Source: Bacteriovorax sp. (GTDB lineage Bacteria; Bdellovibrionota; Bacteriovoracia; Bacteriovoracales; Bacteriovoracaceae). Taken from it: a DNA stretch of 64,000 nucleotides. Position numbers and translations under genes: made by a program. The DNA is taken from positions 1 to 64,000 of the forward strand of contig JAQTTZ010000005.1 of assembly GCA_028710485.1 (NCBI GenBank). The letters run 5' to 3'. Position 1 is the first letter of the stretch; each line of letters begins with the position of its first letter. Below the pieces are notes generated by a model. It was not told the origin of the DNA. It saw only the letters and a list, made by a program, of their open reading frames with translations, and made no database searches. Positions 53,237-62,323 of the stretch are shown piece after piece.

Positions 53237-54805
53237 TTAGGCTTCGGCTTCGAGTGCTTTGTTCGAATCATTTTTGTTATTTACGGAAGTCAAAATTAAG
53301 ACAATCGTTTGAATTAAAAAGAAAGACCCTAAGAAAATGGCCCCACCTTCACTAAATCCATAAGAGTGAAGTCCTGTCGCTAGAATATAATTAACTCCAA
53401 ACCACGCCATCATAACACTCATGAAGGCCCCGGCAGTAATGGTGATGAAGCGATCAGGTTTAATCCAGCTGGTATTACGTCCATGGAGAATCACCATATA
53501 AGTCATAAGAACAATTAAGCTCCAAGTCTCTTTTGGATCCCATCCCCAGAATCTTCCCCAAGAATAATCGGCCCAAACACCGCCCAGAATAACTCCACCA
53601 GCGAGCATGGTCGTTCCCCATTTTAAGGTGGTGTAGATAATTTCTGCAAAATTTAATTCTTCTTTTTTAGTGATCTTTCCCCATTTGCGTTTGAAGAGAA
53701 CTGTATTGGCGAGAATCCAGCTAAGTGCCAAGGCCCCGTAAGAAAGAATAACCATTGTTACGTGAGTTGAAAGCCAGAAGTTATCGCGAAGAACTGGCAC
53801 TAATGGAGAAATGGTTGCCGTTAGCATTCCGTTGGCAAAATTAAGCATCATCAATGTACAAACATTATAGGCAAGTCCCATATAGACAAAAAGTTTTTCT
53901 TTTTTTAAGTGGCCTAAAATTAAGGCCAGAGTGAGAGATCCAAATCCAGAAAAGAGAACAGTTTCATACATATTGGTAATGGGCGCACGTCCAGAAATAA
54001 TGACTCTAAGGGCGATCAAGATTAATTGAACAACGGCCGAAACAGAGGCAAGTCCTAAGGCGATATTAAAATTTTTAAAAAGTACCAGCGCCGCGAGAGC
54101 AAGAATCGTAAGAGTTAATGCCCAAGTTGCAAGACCTGCTTTGGCATAATAAAGCTCAAGTTCATATTTTTGGTTACCATTCACAAGATCAAACTCAGTC
54201 TTAGTTTTAAGTAGCACAGGAAGAAATGGATCATTTGGAGAGATGGCCTTTTGTGCGATAACTTTATCTTCAGTTAAATAAACGATTAATGGCCGCCATT
54301 CAATATGATTATTAATATTATCGGCCAACAGCCAATTTTCTCCTGACTTAATTTCTTTATAAAGAAAAATGCTGTCGTAGAGTTTTCCAATCGCTTTTTT
54401 ATAAGAAGCATTGTCTTTAATCATTCGTGCTTCAGACTTGATCGCTTCTTCTCGCGGAAGCAGGTCTTCATACAAGATTGTGTGTTGGTCCTTAGCAAGG
54501 CCTAAAAATTTCATCAAATCAACGTGGTCAATTCGAGCTTCTAATTTTAATTCGCTTGGAAGTCCCATGCCATTTAAAGACAGAAGGCAATATGCTTCAA
54601 CGGCACTGAGGTCGTTGAGTTTTGATTTCCCCGTTAATGTCTTTATTACTTCAGAGGCATGGACATAAAGTGGTTTAACTCGTCCACCTTGAAGAATAGG
54701 AAGTACTTCCAGGTCTTTTTTACAAAAATAAGTTTCAGCAAAAAGAGTTGTGCTTATAGTGCTCAGTAAAAGAAAAAGCATAGGAAGAATAATTATTTTT
54801 TTCAT
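53237..54805 (-). CDS. ccsA: System II cytochrome c biogenesis protein CcsA (ResC)
   Basis: A 522-aa heme-handling membrane protein that delivers heme to apocytochrome c together with CcsB. The N-terminus is signal-like (IILPMLFLLLSTISTTLFA) followed by an extra-cytoplasmic domain, then about eight helices. The WWD-type motif is WADYSWGRFWGWDPKETWSL, with conserved histidines in STHVTM and VILHGR. The extra N-terminal domain (residues 20-210) makes it longer than plant or Bacillus CcsA (300-400 aa). It overlaps ccsB by 4 nt. Confidence 0.93.
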   Translation of the reverse strand: MKKIIILPMLFLLLSTISTTLFAETYFCKKDLEVLPILQGGRVKPLYVHASEVIKTLTGKSKLNDLSAVEAYCLLSLNGMGLPSELKLEARIDHVDLMKFLGLAKDQHTILYEDLLPREEAIKSEARMIKDNASYKKAIGKLYDSIFLYKEIKSGENWLLADNINNHIEWRPLIVYLTEDKVIAQKAISPNDPFLPVLLKTKTEFDLVNGNQKYELELYYAKAGLATWALTLTILALAALVLFKNFNIALGLASVSAVVQLILIALRVIISGRAPITNMYETVLFSGFGSLTLALILGHLKKEKLFVYMGLAYNVCTLMMLNFANGMLTATISPLVPVLRDNFWLSTHVTMVILSYGALALSWILANTVLFKRKWGKITKKEELNFAEIIYTTLKWGTTMLAGGVILGGVWADYSWGRFWGWDPKETWSLIVLMTYMVILHGRNTSWIKPDRFITITAGAFMSVMMAWFGVNYILATGLHSYGFSEGGAIFLGSFFLIQTIVLILTSVNNKNDSNKALEAEA

Positions 54806-56445
54806 GCCGAAGCTCCTGGGTCTTTTTTGTTTTTGTTTTTGTTTTTACTATTTAAGTTATAGTGCCAAATTGCTCCAAATACTAACATCAACGATCCCAA
54901 GTATTTCATGGTTCGCCCTTGATCGACGTTTACAGCAAGAGTCGTATTGTACTGGCCTTGATTATCTTGAGAGTAAGAGGCTTGATAAAAAGTATATCCT
55001 GACTTTTTCATGGGATTATTCATAAAAACATGATGGTTGCTGCTTTTGCCATCGGAGAATAATTTTACAAAAGATTCATAGCTGGCAGGATTATTAGTTC
55101 CAGGGTCCTTATCCATTTTAAATTCAGTCAGGGCCAATTCAAAAGGAAGAGTTAGAGATTCTTTAGTGACCTCAATCACAACTTTTTTGCCCTGAATGAG
55201 GAGTGAGAGTGGAGAGTAGTTGGTGACCCAGTACTCTTTTCCTAAAATTTCCAAACGTACAGCGCGTAAGTCACCTTTTATTAAGGCACCATTTTTTTGA
55301 ATGGGAATGGTTGAAATAGGAATATTAAAAGGAACCAAGCGGTCCTGGTGATCAGTTAAAGTTATCTCTGCCTTCATCCATGGAAGAATTGTAGGGGGTC
55401 CTTTTACTTCCAGGTCGGCCATGACCCATTTAGCTTCTGACTTCGAATACCATGATGCTTTTTTACCAAATAAAAAGAGATTTGGTTTTTCTTCAAAAAG
55501 TTTTTTTGAAAATGCGCGGATAACAGATTTCTCATCCGTTTGAAGTTTTGTATCCATCGGGAAAGGAGAGAAGTCAGGAAAAAAAGTGATGAAAGAATTA
55601 TTATAAGGAAGAACAACAAAACGATTATTTGCTCCAGTCGATTTTATTGGAATATGACGCTCTTCAGGGGTGAAACATTCAGCAGTCACTGAGTTCCAGA
55701 TGATAATCTTTGACGGATTATTCTGAGCAAAGCAACGAGCGAGCGTTTCTGGGTAATAATTAAAAGAAAGAGGACCCATGGTGACGGTCGATTGAAATTC
55801 TTGTCCCGCCTCAGGATGAATCGACAGGGTCAAATCTTGTTCAGCAAAAGCATTCTTAAAATGATATTTTGAAGAATGAACTTGAGCGTCTGCCGGGTAC
55901 TTATTAATTGGATCGCTCCAAGTAAACTTTCCTTCAGCAAAAGGTATATATTCTTTGATGGCGATATTATCGTAACTCTCATCGATGTCTGTTTTAAAAG
56001 CTGAAAAAGGCAGAAAACTTGTGACTTGTTTTCCTTCTGTAGGGTAAGTAATTTTTAAAATATCTTTTGTGAGAATGACCTGTCGATTTGGTTCATTTGG
56101 CGCCAGAGTGATCTGACCATCAACGCCTGCCACATAAGTAATCAATGATCCCATTCCAATAATAATTAGACCTGAGTGAATGGTGTAAAAACCATAAAGC
56201 CTTTTTTTAGGAGGCAGTCTTAAAATGGCCGCAAAAATAATAGAGAGAAGAATACCAAATTGCACCATCATAAACGCTGGTGTTTTATAAACAGCGCGGT
56301 TTGCGAAGTCGGTGCCGTAATAACTTTCGAGAAAAGTTCCTACGATCATTCCAATAGTAAAAAGACTAATAACAATGACGGCGAATTTTAAGCTTCCAAT
56401 GAAGCGCTCGATTTTGTTCCAATCGATTTTTGGTAACATTTTCAT
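54802..56445 (-). CDS. ccsB: System II cytochrome c biogenesis protein CcsB (ResB)
   Basis: A 547-aa membrane protein that partners CcsA. Hydrophobic helices appear at the N-terminus (KFAVIVISLFTIGMIVGTFLE, MVQFGILLSIIFAAIL, IHSGLIIIGMGSLITYVAGV), followed by a large periplasmic domain (residues 120-500) and a last helix. ResB-type IHSGLIII and VFMNNPMKKSGYTFYQASY are visible. The start at ATG 56445 has AGGA about 6 nt upstream; the track start adds 16 residues. The C-terminal tail is Lys/Asn-rich. Confidence 0.9.
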   Translation of the reverse strand: MKMLPKIDWNKIERFIGSLKFAVIVISLFTIGMIVGTFLESYYGTDFANRAVYKTPAFMMVQFGILLSIIFAAILRLPPKKRLYGFYTIHSGLIIIGMGSLITYVAGVDGQITLAPNEPNRQVILTKDILKITYPTEGKQVTSFLPFSAFKTDIDESYDNIAIKEYIPFAEGKFTWSDPINKYPADAQVHSSKYHFKNAFAEQDLTLSIHPEAGQEFQSTVTMGPLSFNYYPETLARCFAQNNPSKIIIWNSVTAECFTPEERHIPIKSTGANNRFVVLPYNNSFITFFPDFSPFPMDTKLQTDEKSVIRAFSKKLFEEKPNLFLFGKKASWYSKSEAKWVMADLEVKGPPTILPWMKAEITLTDHQDRLVPFNIPISTIPIQKNGALIKGDLRAVRLEILGKEYWVTNYSPLSLLIQGKKVVIEVTKESLTLPFELALTEFKMDKDPGTNNPASYESFVKLFSDGKSSNHHVFMNNPMKKSGYTFYQASYSQDNQGQYNTTLAVNVDQGRTMKYLGSLMLVFGAIWHYNLNSKNKNKNKKDPGASA

Positions 56446-56531
56446 GGGAGTTCCTAATGGTTCTACATGTTCAAGTGAGAAATTTATACCCACTTTATAT
56501 CATGGCCTCCATCGCCCTAGAAACGTTTAAG

Positions 56532-57218
56532 TTATTTTATAAATTGCCGGAAGAGATAAACGGCCCCAAACAAAATTGGCTGATGGATCAAATAAATAAA
56601 AAGGGAGTGTCTGCCTAAAAAGTTCAGAGATCTAACTAGGCGATTATCTGGAATGCCCAAGAGATATATTCCCTTATGCACGGCAAATATACCGAGTAAG
56701 CTAGCGCCAAGCCAAGGAAAAGGTGCAATATAATCCCATGACGAATGCGGTAATGAAAACCATGGAATGTTTTTATCAAAGAAGATTGAAGGAATAAAAA
56801 GTAGCAGAGCTAAGGCCAACGAGAGATTTGGTTTTTTTAAAAATGGTAAAGTCATAATTGAGATCAGCGCTATAGCATGCAGAGTCCCAAAATAAATCCA
56901 GTTGTCGGGGAATAATATATAGGTCACGAGACTTATAAGGAGAGCAAAGGCCGAAATTTTTAAAAAACGTTTCCAAAATGCTTGCCAGTTTATTTTATCT
57001 TGATGGGCCAACGTCAGCGACATTCCTACGGCAAAAAGAAAAAGAAAAACGATAAGCCTTGGAAGAGCATACCAAAAAGGCTCGCGAATAATATCTATTT
57101 TTAAAAAGCCAAAGTTATAAAGATCGAAACTAAAGTGAAAAAAAATCATTAAAATGATTGTTAGTCCTCTAATGGCATCAATAACTCGACTTCGAGAATT
57201 GAATTTTGCTATTTTCAT
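56532..57218 (-). CDS. DUF1624 / heparan-alpha-glucosaminide N-acetyltransferase-like membrane protein
   Basis: A 228-aa polytopic protein. RSRVIDAIRGLTIILMIFFHFSFDLYNFGF carries the conserved first helix of the DUF1624/YeiB-type acyltransferase family, with the putative catalytic His in IFFHF; YALPRLIVFLFLFAVGMSLT and GRHSLFIYLIHQPILFG follow. Such proteins may acetylate a surface sugar. Starts at ATG 57218 and alternatives 57230 and 57233 overlap with the divergent gene's start, so the promoters of both genes must overlap coding sequence. Confidence 0.8.
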   Translation of the reverse strand: MKIAKFNSRSRVIDAIRGLTIILMIFFHFSFDLYNFGFLKIDIIREPFWYALPRLIVFLFLFAVGMSLTLAHQDKINWQAFWKRFLKISAFALLISLVTYILFPDNWIYFGTLHAIALISIMTLPFLKKPNLSLALALLLFIPSIFFDKNIPWFSLPHSSWDYIAPFPWLGASLLGIFAVHKGIYLLGIPDNRLVRSLNFLGRHSLFIYLIHQPILFGAVYLFRQFIK

Positions 57219-57233
57219 CTCTATTATCATCAC

Positions 57234-59657
57234 ATGGAATACTTAACTCGCAAAAAAAAATCTTTCAAGAACTGGATCATTGGGTCTTTGGTCGTATTAA
57301 TATGTGTCATTCTTTACGCTCTTTATTTTGTTAAAAGCTCTCTTGCCCCAATGGATGGTGAGCTGCAACTAAAGAACTTGACCTCTCCGGTTTCTGTGAT
57401 CCGTGATCAATTTGGAATACCTCATATAAAGGCTAAAAATAACAAAGATGCATTCCGCGCATTGGGATTTGTGGTGGCCAGTGAACGCCTTTTCCAAATG
57501 GAGATGGAACGCCGAATGGCCAATGGAGAGTTGGCTGAAATATTTGGAAAACGAATGCTTGCCACTGATAAATTGTTTCGCACATTAAGTTTGCGACAAA
57601 GCATGAGTTCAATGCTGGATCATAAAATTAGAACTAATACCCTCGACCCCAAAATGTGGAATGAACTTGAATCTTTTTATGATGGAGTCAATCAATTCCA
57701 ATACAATGAAAAACTTCCTCTGGAATTCAGTCTATTAGGTATTAAGCCTCGTCCGTTTAGCGCCCTTGATGGTTATGCTTTTATTGGATTGATGAGTTTT
57801 AGTTTTGGAGTGGCCACGAGTGAAGAGCCTCTAATGACAAAACTGCGAATCCGTTTGGGGTCTGAGTTATCCAATGAATTGCGCAATGAAATGACTCCTT
57901 ATGAAGTCCATGAAATTGAAAAAGAGAAAAATGCGGCCCTGAAAAGCAAAAGAGTCGTTGAGGCCCGTGATCATTATCCAGTGATGAAAATTCTGGTCGA
58001 TTTGGAGCAGGGGTTTCCATTATTTGAAGGATCAAATGGATGGGTCATTTCCGGAAAAAGATCTGTTACAGGTTTTCCAATTTTGGCCAATGATCCCCAT
58101 ATTGCTTACTCTAATCCAGGTGTATGGTTTGAAGCTCATATAGAAACTCCCGATTATGAAAGTTACGGTCATTTCTTATCAATTTTGCCTTTCCCCGTTT
58201 TATCTCATAATAAAGAACGCGGCTGGGGACTCACAATGAGTTTAATTGATGATATGGATTTATACCGAGAAAAACTAAATCCCAAATTTAAGTCTTATCA
58301 ATTTAAAAATCTTGAAATTCCCTATCAAGAAAGATTGGAAGTCATAAAGGTTAAGGGGGAAAAAGCCTATGAAATGTTGGTGCTCACCACTCAGCATGGA
58401 CCGATTATGGATGAAGTTTTCACCAATCCTGAAGACAAGTCACTTGCTTTAAAATGGGCCTTTCATGGAATCGAAAATGATCCGCTGCTGGCACTTTATA
58501 AAATGGGTAGCGCACAAAGTATGGAAGAATTTAAGTCTGCCGTGTCCTTGGGAAGAGCTCCAGGTTTGAATATTCTATATGCTGATAAAAAAAATATTGG
58601 TTGGTGGATGTTTGGGGAAATTGCTAAAAAGTCACCTCATTCTCCCACCGATTTTATTTTAGATGGAAGTTCAGGTCTCGATGAATATGAAGGTCTTTTG
58701 AGTTTTGATCAAAAACCACATCTTGAAAACCCAACATCAGGATTGATTGTATCGGCCAATTCACGTCCCGAAGGAAGCCCTTTAATTCCTGATAATATGA
58801 GAGGGGATTGGCAACCTGATGACCGATATAAATCTCTTCTTACCATTCTTTCTAAAAAAGAGAAATGGTCAGTTCCTGAATTAAAAGAAGTTCAAACATT
58901 GAGTTTAAATTTGGAAAACAAATTGATTCTGGATGAATTATTAAAGACCGTGGCCTTCCAAAATATTTGGAAAAAAGAAAGGGCCGCAAATTATCTTCAA
59001 ATATTAAAAAAATGGAATTTTGAATCAAGCGTCCACTCCATTGCACCTTCGCTTTATTATACCTGGTGTCGGGAAATTACTAAAATTCTCTTAAAAGATT
59101 TAAGCCCTGAAGAATTTGAAACTTTCACAAAATTGCCGAATAATTGGAATTTTTTAAAACGTGTTGTGCTCAGCCCTGATTCAGTTTGGTGGAAAAAATT
59201 TGACCGCCAAAAAGTATTTACCACTGGATTTAACAATACCATTGAGTCATTAAGAGAAGCATTAGGTGAAGATTCGGCCGGCTGGGCATGGGGTCATCTA
59301 CATACTGTCGAATATGTCCATCCAATCGGAAGGGTTAGGCCCTTTAATAAAATTTTTAATATTGGACCCATCGAAATAAATGGAGCTTACAATGAGATTA
59401 ATAATCAAAAGCCATCTGGATATTCTGATGGCTTTAATGTTAAGGCCGGTCCATCTACGAGGCGAATAATTAGTTTCGATCACCCCGAGATCGGCTGGGG
59501 CATTCTTCCCTCTGGAAACTCTGGTCATTTGCTTTCCCCATTTTACAAAGATCAGGTGGAACTTTTCGCCAAAGGTCTTTATAGAGAAGAGTGGCTAGAT
59601 GATAAGGACATTTTTGCCCATCAAACTCACGAGTTAAATTTAGTACCTGCAAAATAA
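57234..59657 (+). CDS. Penicillin acylase-family N-terminal-nucleophile hydrolase
   Basis: An 807-aa precursor anchored or exported by an N-terminal helix (WIIGSLVVLICVILYALYFV). SVIRDQFGIPHIKAKNNKDAFRALGFVVASERLFQMEMERR is the conserved alpha-chain start; GSNGWVISGKRSVTGFPILANDPH contains the nucleophile Ser after autoproteolysis (…EG|SNGW). Residues of the beta-chain oxyanion region follow. The family cleaves amide bonds in penicillins, cephalosporins or N-acyl-homoserine lactones. No lactone synthase is nearby, so quorum quenching or peptidoglycan-related roles remain open. Divergent from the DUF1624 gene. Confidence 0.92.
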   Translation: MEYLTRKKKSFKNWIIGSLVVLICVILYALYFVKSSLAPMDGELQLKNLTSPVSVIRDQFGIPHIKAKNNKDAFRALGFVVASERLFQMEMERRMANGELAEIFGKRMLATDKLFRTLSLRQSMSSMLDHKIRTNTLDPKMWNELESFYDGVNQFQYNEKLPLEFSLLGIKPRPFSALDGYAFIGLMSFSFGVATSEEPLMTKLRIRLGSELSNELRNEMTPYEVHEIEKEKNAALKSKRVVEARDHYPVMKILVDLEQGFPLFEGSNGWVISGKRSVTGFPILANDPHIAYSNPGVWFEAHIETPDYESYGHFLSILPFPVLSHNKERGWGLTMSLIDDMDLYREKLNPKFKSYQFKNLEIPYQERLEVIKVKGEKAYEMLVLTTQHGPIMDEVFTNPEDKSLALKWAFHGIENDPLLALYKMGSAQSMEEFKSAVSLGRAPGLNILYADKKNIGWWMFGEIAKKSPHSPTDFILDGSSGLDEYEGLLSFDQKPHLENPTSGLIVSANSRPEGSPLIPDNMRGDWQPDDRYKSLLTILSKKEKWSVPELKEVQTLSLNLENKLILDELLKTVAFQNIWKKERAANYLQILKKWNFESSVHSIAPSLYYTWCREITKILLKDLSPEEFETFTKLPNNWNFLKRVVLSPDSVWWKKFDRQKVFTTGFNNTIESLREALGEDSAGWAWGHLHTVEYVHPIGRVRPFNKIFNIGPIEINGAYNEINNQKPSGYSDGFNVKAGPSTRRIISFDHPEIGWGILPSGNSGHLLSPFYKDQVELFAKGLYREEWLDDKDIFAHQTHELNLVPAK

Positions 59658-59824
59658 ATTAATACTGGCCTGATAGATTCTATTTGCATTTTTCCGCGTG
59701 ACTGATTGCTAAGCGGCCCAAAAATTAAAAGGCGAGTCTGATGGGGAAAATATTTTATAAGATGAACTTTCAAAGTTGGCATGATAGTTTTTTGTAGGTC
59801 ATTTTTACGAAGGTAGCAAGTCAA

Positions 59825-60517
59825 TTGAAAGAAAATAGCAGCGCAATACTTATTCAGACATTCTCTAAAAGAGCACAAGATTTTTTATCCACACCTTGTC
59901 ACGCTTTAACAAAAGTTGCTATTGAATCAGCCAACAAAAAATGGTTCTGGGATTTTACGCTTGAAAAGATTGAACAAAATAACTTTCAAAGTGACAAGAT
60001 TTTGACACTTTATTATTTTAACAAATCCGGCAGTGTTCTTGACTCACTTTTCTTAGAGGCCTTGTCCCGTATGGCAATTGGCAGAGACATAGGTTTTTTG
60101 CGGCAATTGAGTTTCAGAGAGCTCGAAAATTTTTTGCGTGATGAAAATCACCTTCCTGTTTTTAACATTTCAGGCGTAATCTCCCCTGAACAAAGCTTTA
60201 AAGTGGTAAAAAATTCTCTTTTGGCGGACCTTCTGATTAAAGAAATTGAAAAAAAAGCAGGGACTTCAACTCAATTAAAAGGATGGATCCAACTTACTTT
60301 AGTCGAAAAAAACCAAAGAGTTCGTGCATTCATAAAGATCCTAAATAATCTCTTTTCTCAAGCGAAACCGCTTGAATTGGCACTTGCCGAAGCAGGAGAA
60401 ATTGCCATCGTTATGAATGATTTTCCAGTTGGGGGCGAGGTTCTCGAGGTGCTCATCCACGAATCAATTGGGATTACGGAAGAGATTTCTTCTCTCAAAG
60501 TGGTTGCCGTCCAATAA
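59825..60517 (+). CDS. Protein of unknown function
   Basis: A 230-aa cytoplasmic protein starting at TTG 59825 with AAGG about 11 nt upstream. N-terminal TFSKRAQDFLSTPCHALTKVAIESANKKWFWDF is followed by RDIGFLRQLSFRELENFLRDENHLPVFN and a hydrophobic-rich end. The middle looks helical; no catalytic motif is visible. It stands alone between the acylase and the cytochrome gene. A NifU/IscU-like scaffold crossed my mind because of a single Cys followed by a helix, but the other scaffold cysteines are absent. Confidence 0.65.
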   Translation: MKENSSAILIQTFSKRAQDFLSTPCHALTKVAIESANKKWFWDFTLEKIEQNNFQSDKILTLYYFNKSGSVLDSLFLEALSRMAIGRDIGFLRQLSFRELENFLRDENHLPVFNISGVISPEQSFKVVKNSLLADLLIKEIEKKAGTSTQLKGWIQLTLVEKNQRVRAFIKILNNLFSQAKPLELALAEAGEIAIVMNDFPVGGEVLEVLIHESIGITEEISSLKVVAVQ

Positions 60518-60598
60518 GTTCTTAGAGTAAAATCCAAATTGTTTCAAAGCTATTAACACTCAAAAACTGTTTAAAAGTTAAAATCAAAGGTCGGTATA

Positions 60599-60913
60599 AT
60601 GAATTCAGCAAAGTTTTTTCTTATTACTTTAACGATTGCCACTTGTTCTTTTTCAGCTATCACAAATGCTCAAGATGCTGCCCGCGGCGCTGAACTCTTT
60701 AAGCAATGTATTGCTTGCCATGGCGAGAAAGGGGACGGTGTCCCCGCTCAGAAGGCCCCTCGCATCGCCGGTCAATTCGACTGGTATATCTTAAAACAAC
60801 TTCAAGATATCAAGGCCGGTGTAACTAGAAAAAATCCAGTAATGGTTCCTTTTGTAAGCAAATTAAGTGAGCAGGACTTTAAAGACCTCGCGGCGTATAT
60901 CTCTAAATTTTAA
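60599..60913 (+). CDS. Small periplasmic cytochrome c (class I, c553-like)
   Basis: A 104-aa electron carrier. Signal peptide SAKFFLITLTIATCSFSAITNA; single heme motif QCIACHGEKGDGVP (CxxCH), and the distal Met in KNPVMVPFV. Its maturation needs CcsA/CcsB found in the window. It is a generic respiratory carrier. Confidence 0.92.
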   Translation: MNSAKFFLITLTIATCSFSAITNAQDAARGAELFKQCIACHGEKGDGVPAQKAPRIAGQFDWYILKQLQDIKAGVTRKNPVMVPFVSKLSEQDFKDLAAYISKF

Positions 60914-60946
60914 ATCGTACAAGTTGCCTAAACGCAAAGGATTGCC

Positions 60947-61390
60947 ATGAAAGTGAACTTCAAAAAAGCTAAAAATGAAAAAGATATCAAGGCCATTCTG
61001 GACTATAATATTGATGCCTTTTCTGATTCCCCGGACTTCAAATGGACATTTGAAGAGATTAAGAAGGAAGTAGCCGACGGGTGGGAACTTTTTTCATTGA
61101 TGTTGGAAGGAGAAATTATCGCAGCTGTCTTTTATAAAGTTGAAGACGACTCTCTCCTCACTAAAAATACTGCCATCAAGATTACTCATCAAGGGAGTGG
61201 TTTTTCTCACACTATAAAGGAATTCTTTGAAAAAGTGGCACGTGAAAAAGGTCTGAAAAGGATTTTTCACTACTGTCGTATTGATAATTTTAGAATGTAT
61301 TCATTAAATGAGAGTCATCAATACAAGAAGACGCCTAGGAAGTTAGGTCCAGAAGGATTAGTCGTAGAGTGGGTAAAAATTCTCAAATAG
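60947..61390 (+). CDS. Small GNAT-like protein
   Basis: A 147-aa protein with the pattern of the acetyltransferase fold: AAVFYKVEDDSLLTKNTAIKITHQGSGFSHTIKEFFEKVAREKGLKRIFHYCRIDN. The acetyl-CoA loop HQGSGFSH is a weak match to the usual RGxGxG. AAAGGA precedes ATG. It may be an amino-acid or peptide acetyltransferase, or an inactive relative. Confidence 0.65.
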   Translation: MKVNFKKAKNEKDIKAILDYNIDAFSDSPDFKWTFEEIKKEVADGWELFSLMLEGEIIAAVFYKVEDDSLLTKNTAIKITHQGSGFSHTIKEFFEKVAREKGLKRIFHYCRIDNFRMYSLNESHQYKKTPRKLGPEGLVVEWVKILK

Positions 61391-61688
61391 TCAGTTCTCC
61401 CTAGAGGTTTTTAGTAACTTCCTAGTGAGTCCCAATGAAGAAAAAATAAAAAAAATGATTTTTCCTATAGACATGATGAAAACTTTAAAGCAATAATTTA
61501 TATACAAGAGAGTTTTACTAGGGAAAAGAGAAAAAAATTTCGATATCTCCTCAATAGAAACTCCGAATGAAGCTACTAAAGAACATTGAAGCTTAGATGA
61601 AAACCAAAGCTACGATATATAAATTTTCTTTTTCATTAACAACTTTAGACTCGACAACAACAGTCTAATTTTAACGGAGGATCCTCGA
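61391..61688. other. 298-bp leader/intergenic region upstream of the H1-SWIB gene
   Basis: No gene seen. It holds an AT-rich promoter zone, an inverted repeat TAGACT / AGTCTA (61646-61667), and the ribosome site GGAGG inside the 10-bp palindrome GAGGATCCTC (61677-61686). The long leader suggests regulated expression of an abundant nucleoid protein. Confidence 0.4.
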
Positions 61689-62174
61689 ATGGCAGTAAAG
61701 AAAAAAGTTGCAAAAAAAGCAGCACCAAAAGCTACAAAAAAAGCAGCTCCAAAAGCTACTAAAAAAGTTGCAGCTCCAAAAAAAGCAGTAGCTAAAAAAG
61801 CAGCAGCTCCAAAAGCTACTAAAAAAGTTGCAGCTCCAAAAGCAGCAAAAGCTACTAAAAAAGTTGCAGCTCCAAAAGCAGCAAAAGCTACTAAAAAAGT
61901 TGCAGCTCCAAAAGTTAAAACTGCTAGAAAGCCAAATGCAGCTTTCATGAAAGCTTTACAACCTTCAGCTATCCTTGCTGAAATCGTTGGAAGCAAACCT
62001 CTTCCAAGAACTCAAGTAGTTTCTAAAATTTGGGAATACATCAAGAAGCACAACCTTCAAAACCCAAAAAACAAAAGAAACATTCTTGCTGACGAAAAAC
62101 TAGCTAAACTTTTTGGAAAAAAAGAAGTAACTATGTTCGAACTTGCAGGAATCGTTGGAAAACACCTTTCTTAA
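61689..62174 (+). CDS. Histone H1-like/SWIB-domain DNA-binding protein
   Basis: A 161-aa protein in two parts. Residues 1-80 are Lys/Ala/Pro repeats (AVKKKVAKKAAPKATKKAAPKATKK..., unit ATKKVAAPKAAK), like the DNA-binding tail of eukaryotic histone H1 and bacterial HC1/HC2. Residues 81-161 form a SWIB/MDM2-type domain: NAAFMKALQPSAILAEIVGSKPLPRTQVVSKIWEYIKKHNLQNPKNKRNILADEKLAKLFGKKEVTMFELAGIVGKHLS. SWIB domains in bacteria occur in Chlamydia and a few others. Likely a nucleoid-organising protein binding DNA with the tail and a partner with the SWIB part. Ribosome site GGAGG, own terminator. Confidence 0.92.
   Translation: MAVKKKVAKKAAPKATKKAAPKATKKVAAPKKAVAKKAAAPKATKKVAAPKAAKATKKVAAPKAAKATKKVAAPKVKTARKPNAAFMKALQPSAILAEIVGSKPLPRTQVVSKIWEYIKKHNLQNPKNKRNILADEKLAKLFGKKEVTMFELAGIVGKHLS
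61815..61916 (+). repeat. 36-nt tandem repeat inside the H1-like tail
   Basis: Two exact copies of a 36-nt unit (GCTACTAAAAAAGTTGCAGC... at 61815 and 61851) plus a partial third (61887-61916), encoding ATKKVAAPKAAK. Such repeats change copy number easily, so tail length may vary between strains. Confidence 0.95.
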
Positions 62175-62204
62175 TTAATACTCGAAAGAGCTTTAATACA
62201 ATAG

Positions 62205-62230
62205 GCCCACTTGAAAGAGTGGGCTTTTTT
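62205..62230 (+). terminator. Intrinsic terminator after the H1-SWIB gene
   Basis: Stem GCCCACT / AGTGGGC (7 bp) with a six-nt loop (TGAAAG), followed by TTTTTT, 30 nt beyond the stop. Confidence 0.93.
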
Positions 62231-62323
62231 ATGCCCAGGACAGGCCGTATGCACGCGAAGGCAGGATTCTAGAGCGGGCAATCTTGTTCAAGACTACAAA
62301 CTTCATCTTAATAAATGTTTAAT

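Noticed and set aside
56430-56618. 62-aa plus-strand ORF between ccsB and the DUF1624 gene
   Set aside because: It overlaps the 5' end of ccsB and the 3' end of the DUF1624 gene in antisense; no supporting features.
59825-60517. NifU/IscU-type scaffold
   Set aside because: Only one cysteine in the expected N-terminal region and none of the other ligands; kept as unknown.
61391-61688. tRNA or small RNA in the long intergenic region
   Set aside because: No cloverleaf, CCA end or conserved RNA motif visible.
61815-61916. 36-nt direct repeats as a CRISPR array
   Set aside because: The units are contiguous with no spacers and code for protein repeats; no cas genes in the window.
61610-61996. 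128-aa minus-strand ORF rich in Ala/Phe
   Set aside because: Antisense reading of the Lys/Ala repeat in the H1-like gene; low complexity, no start signals.
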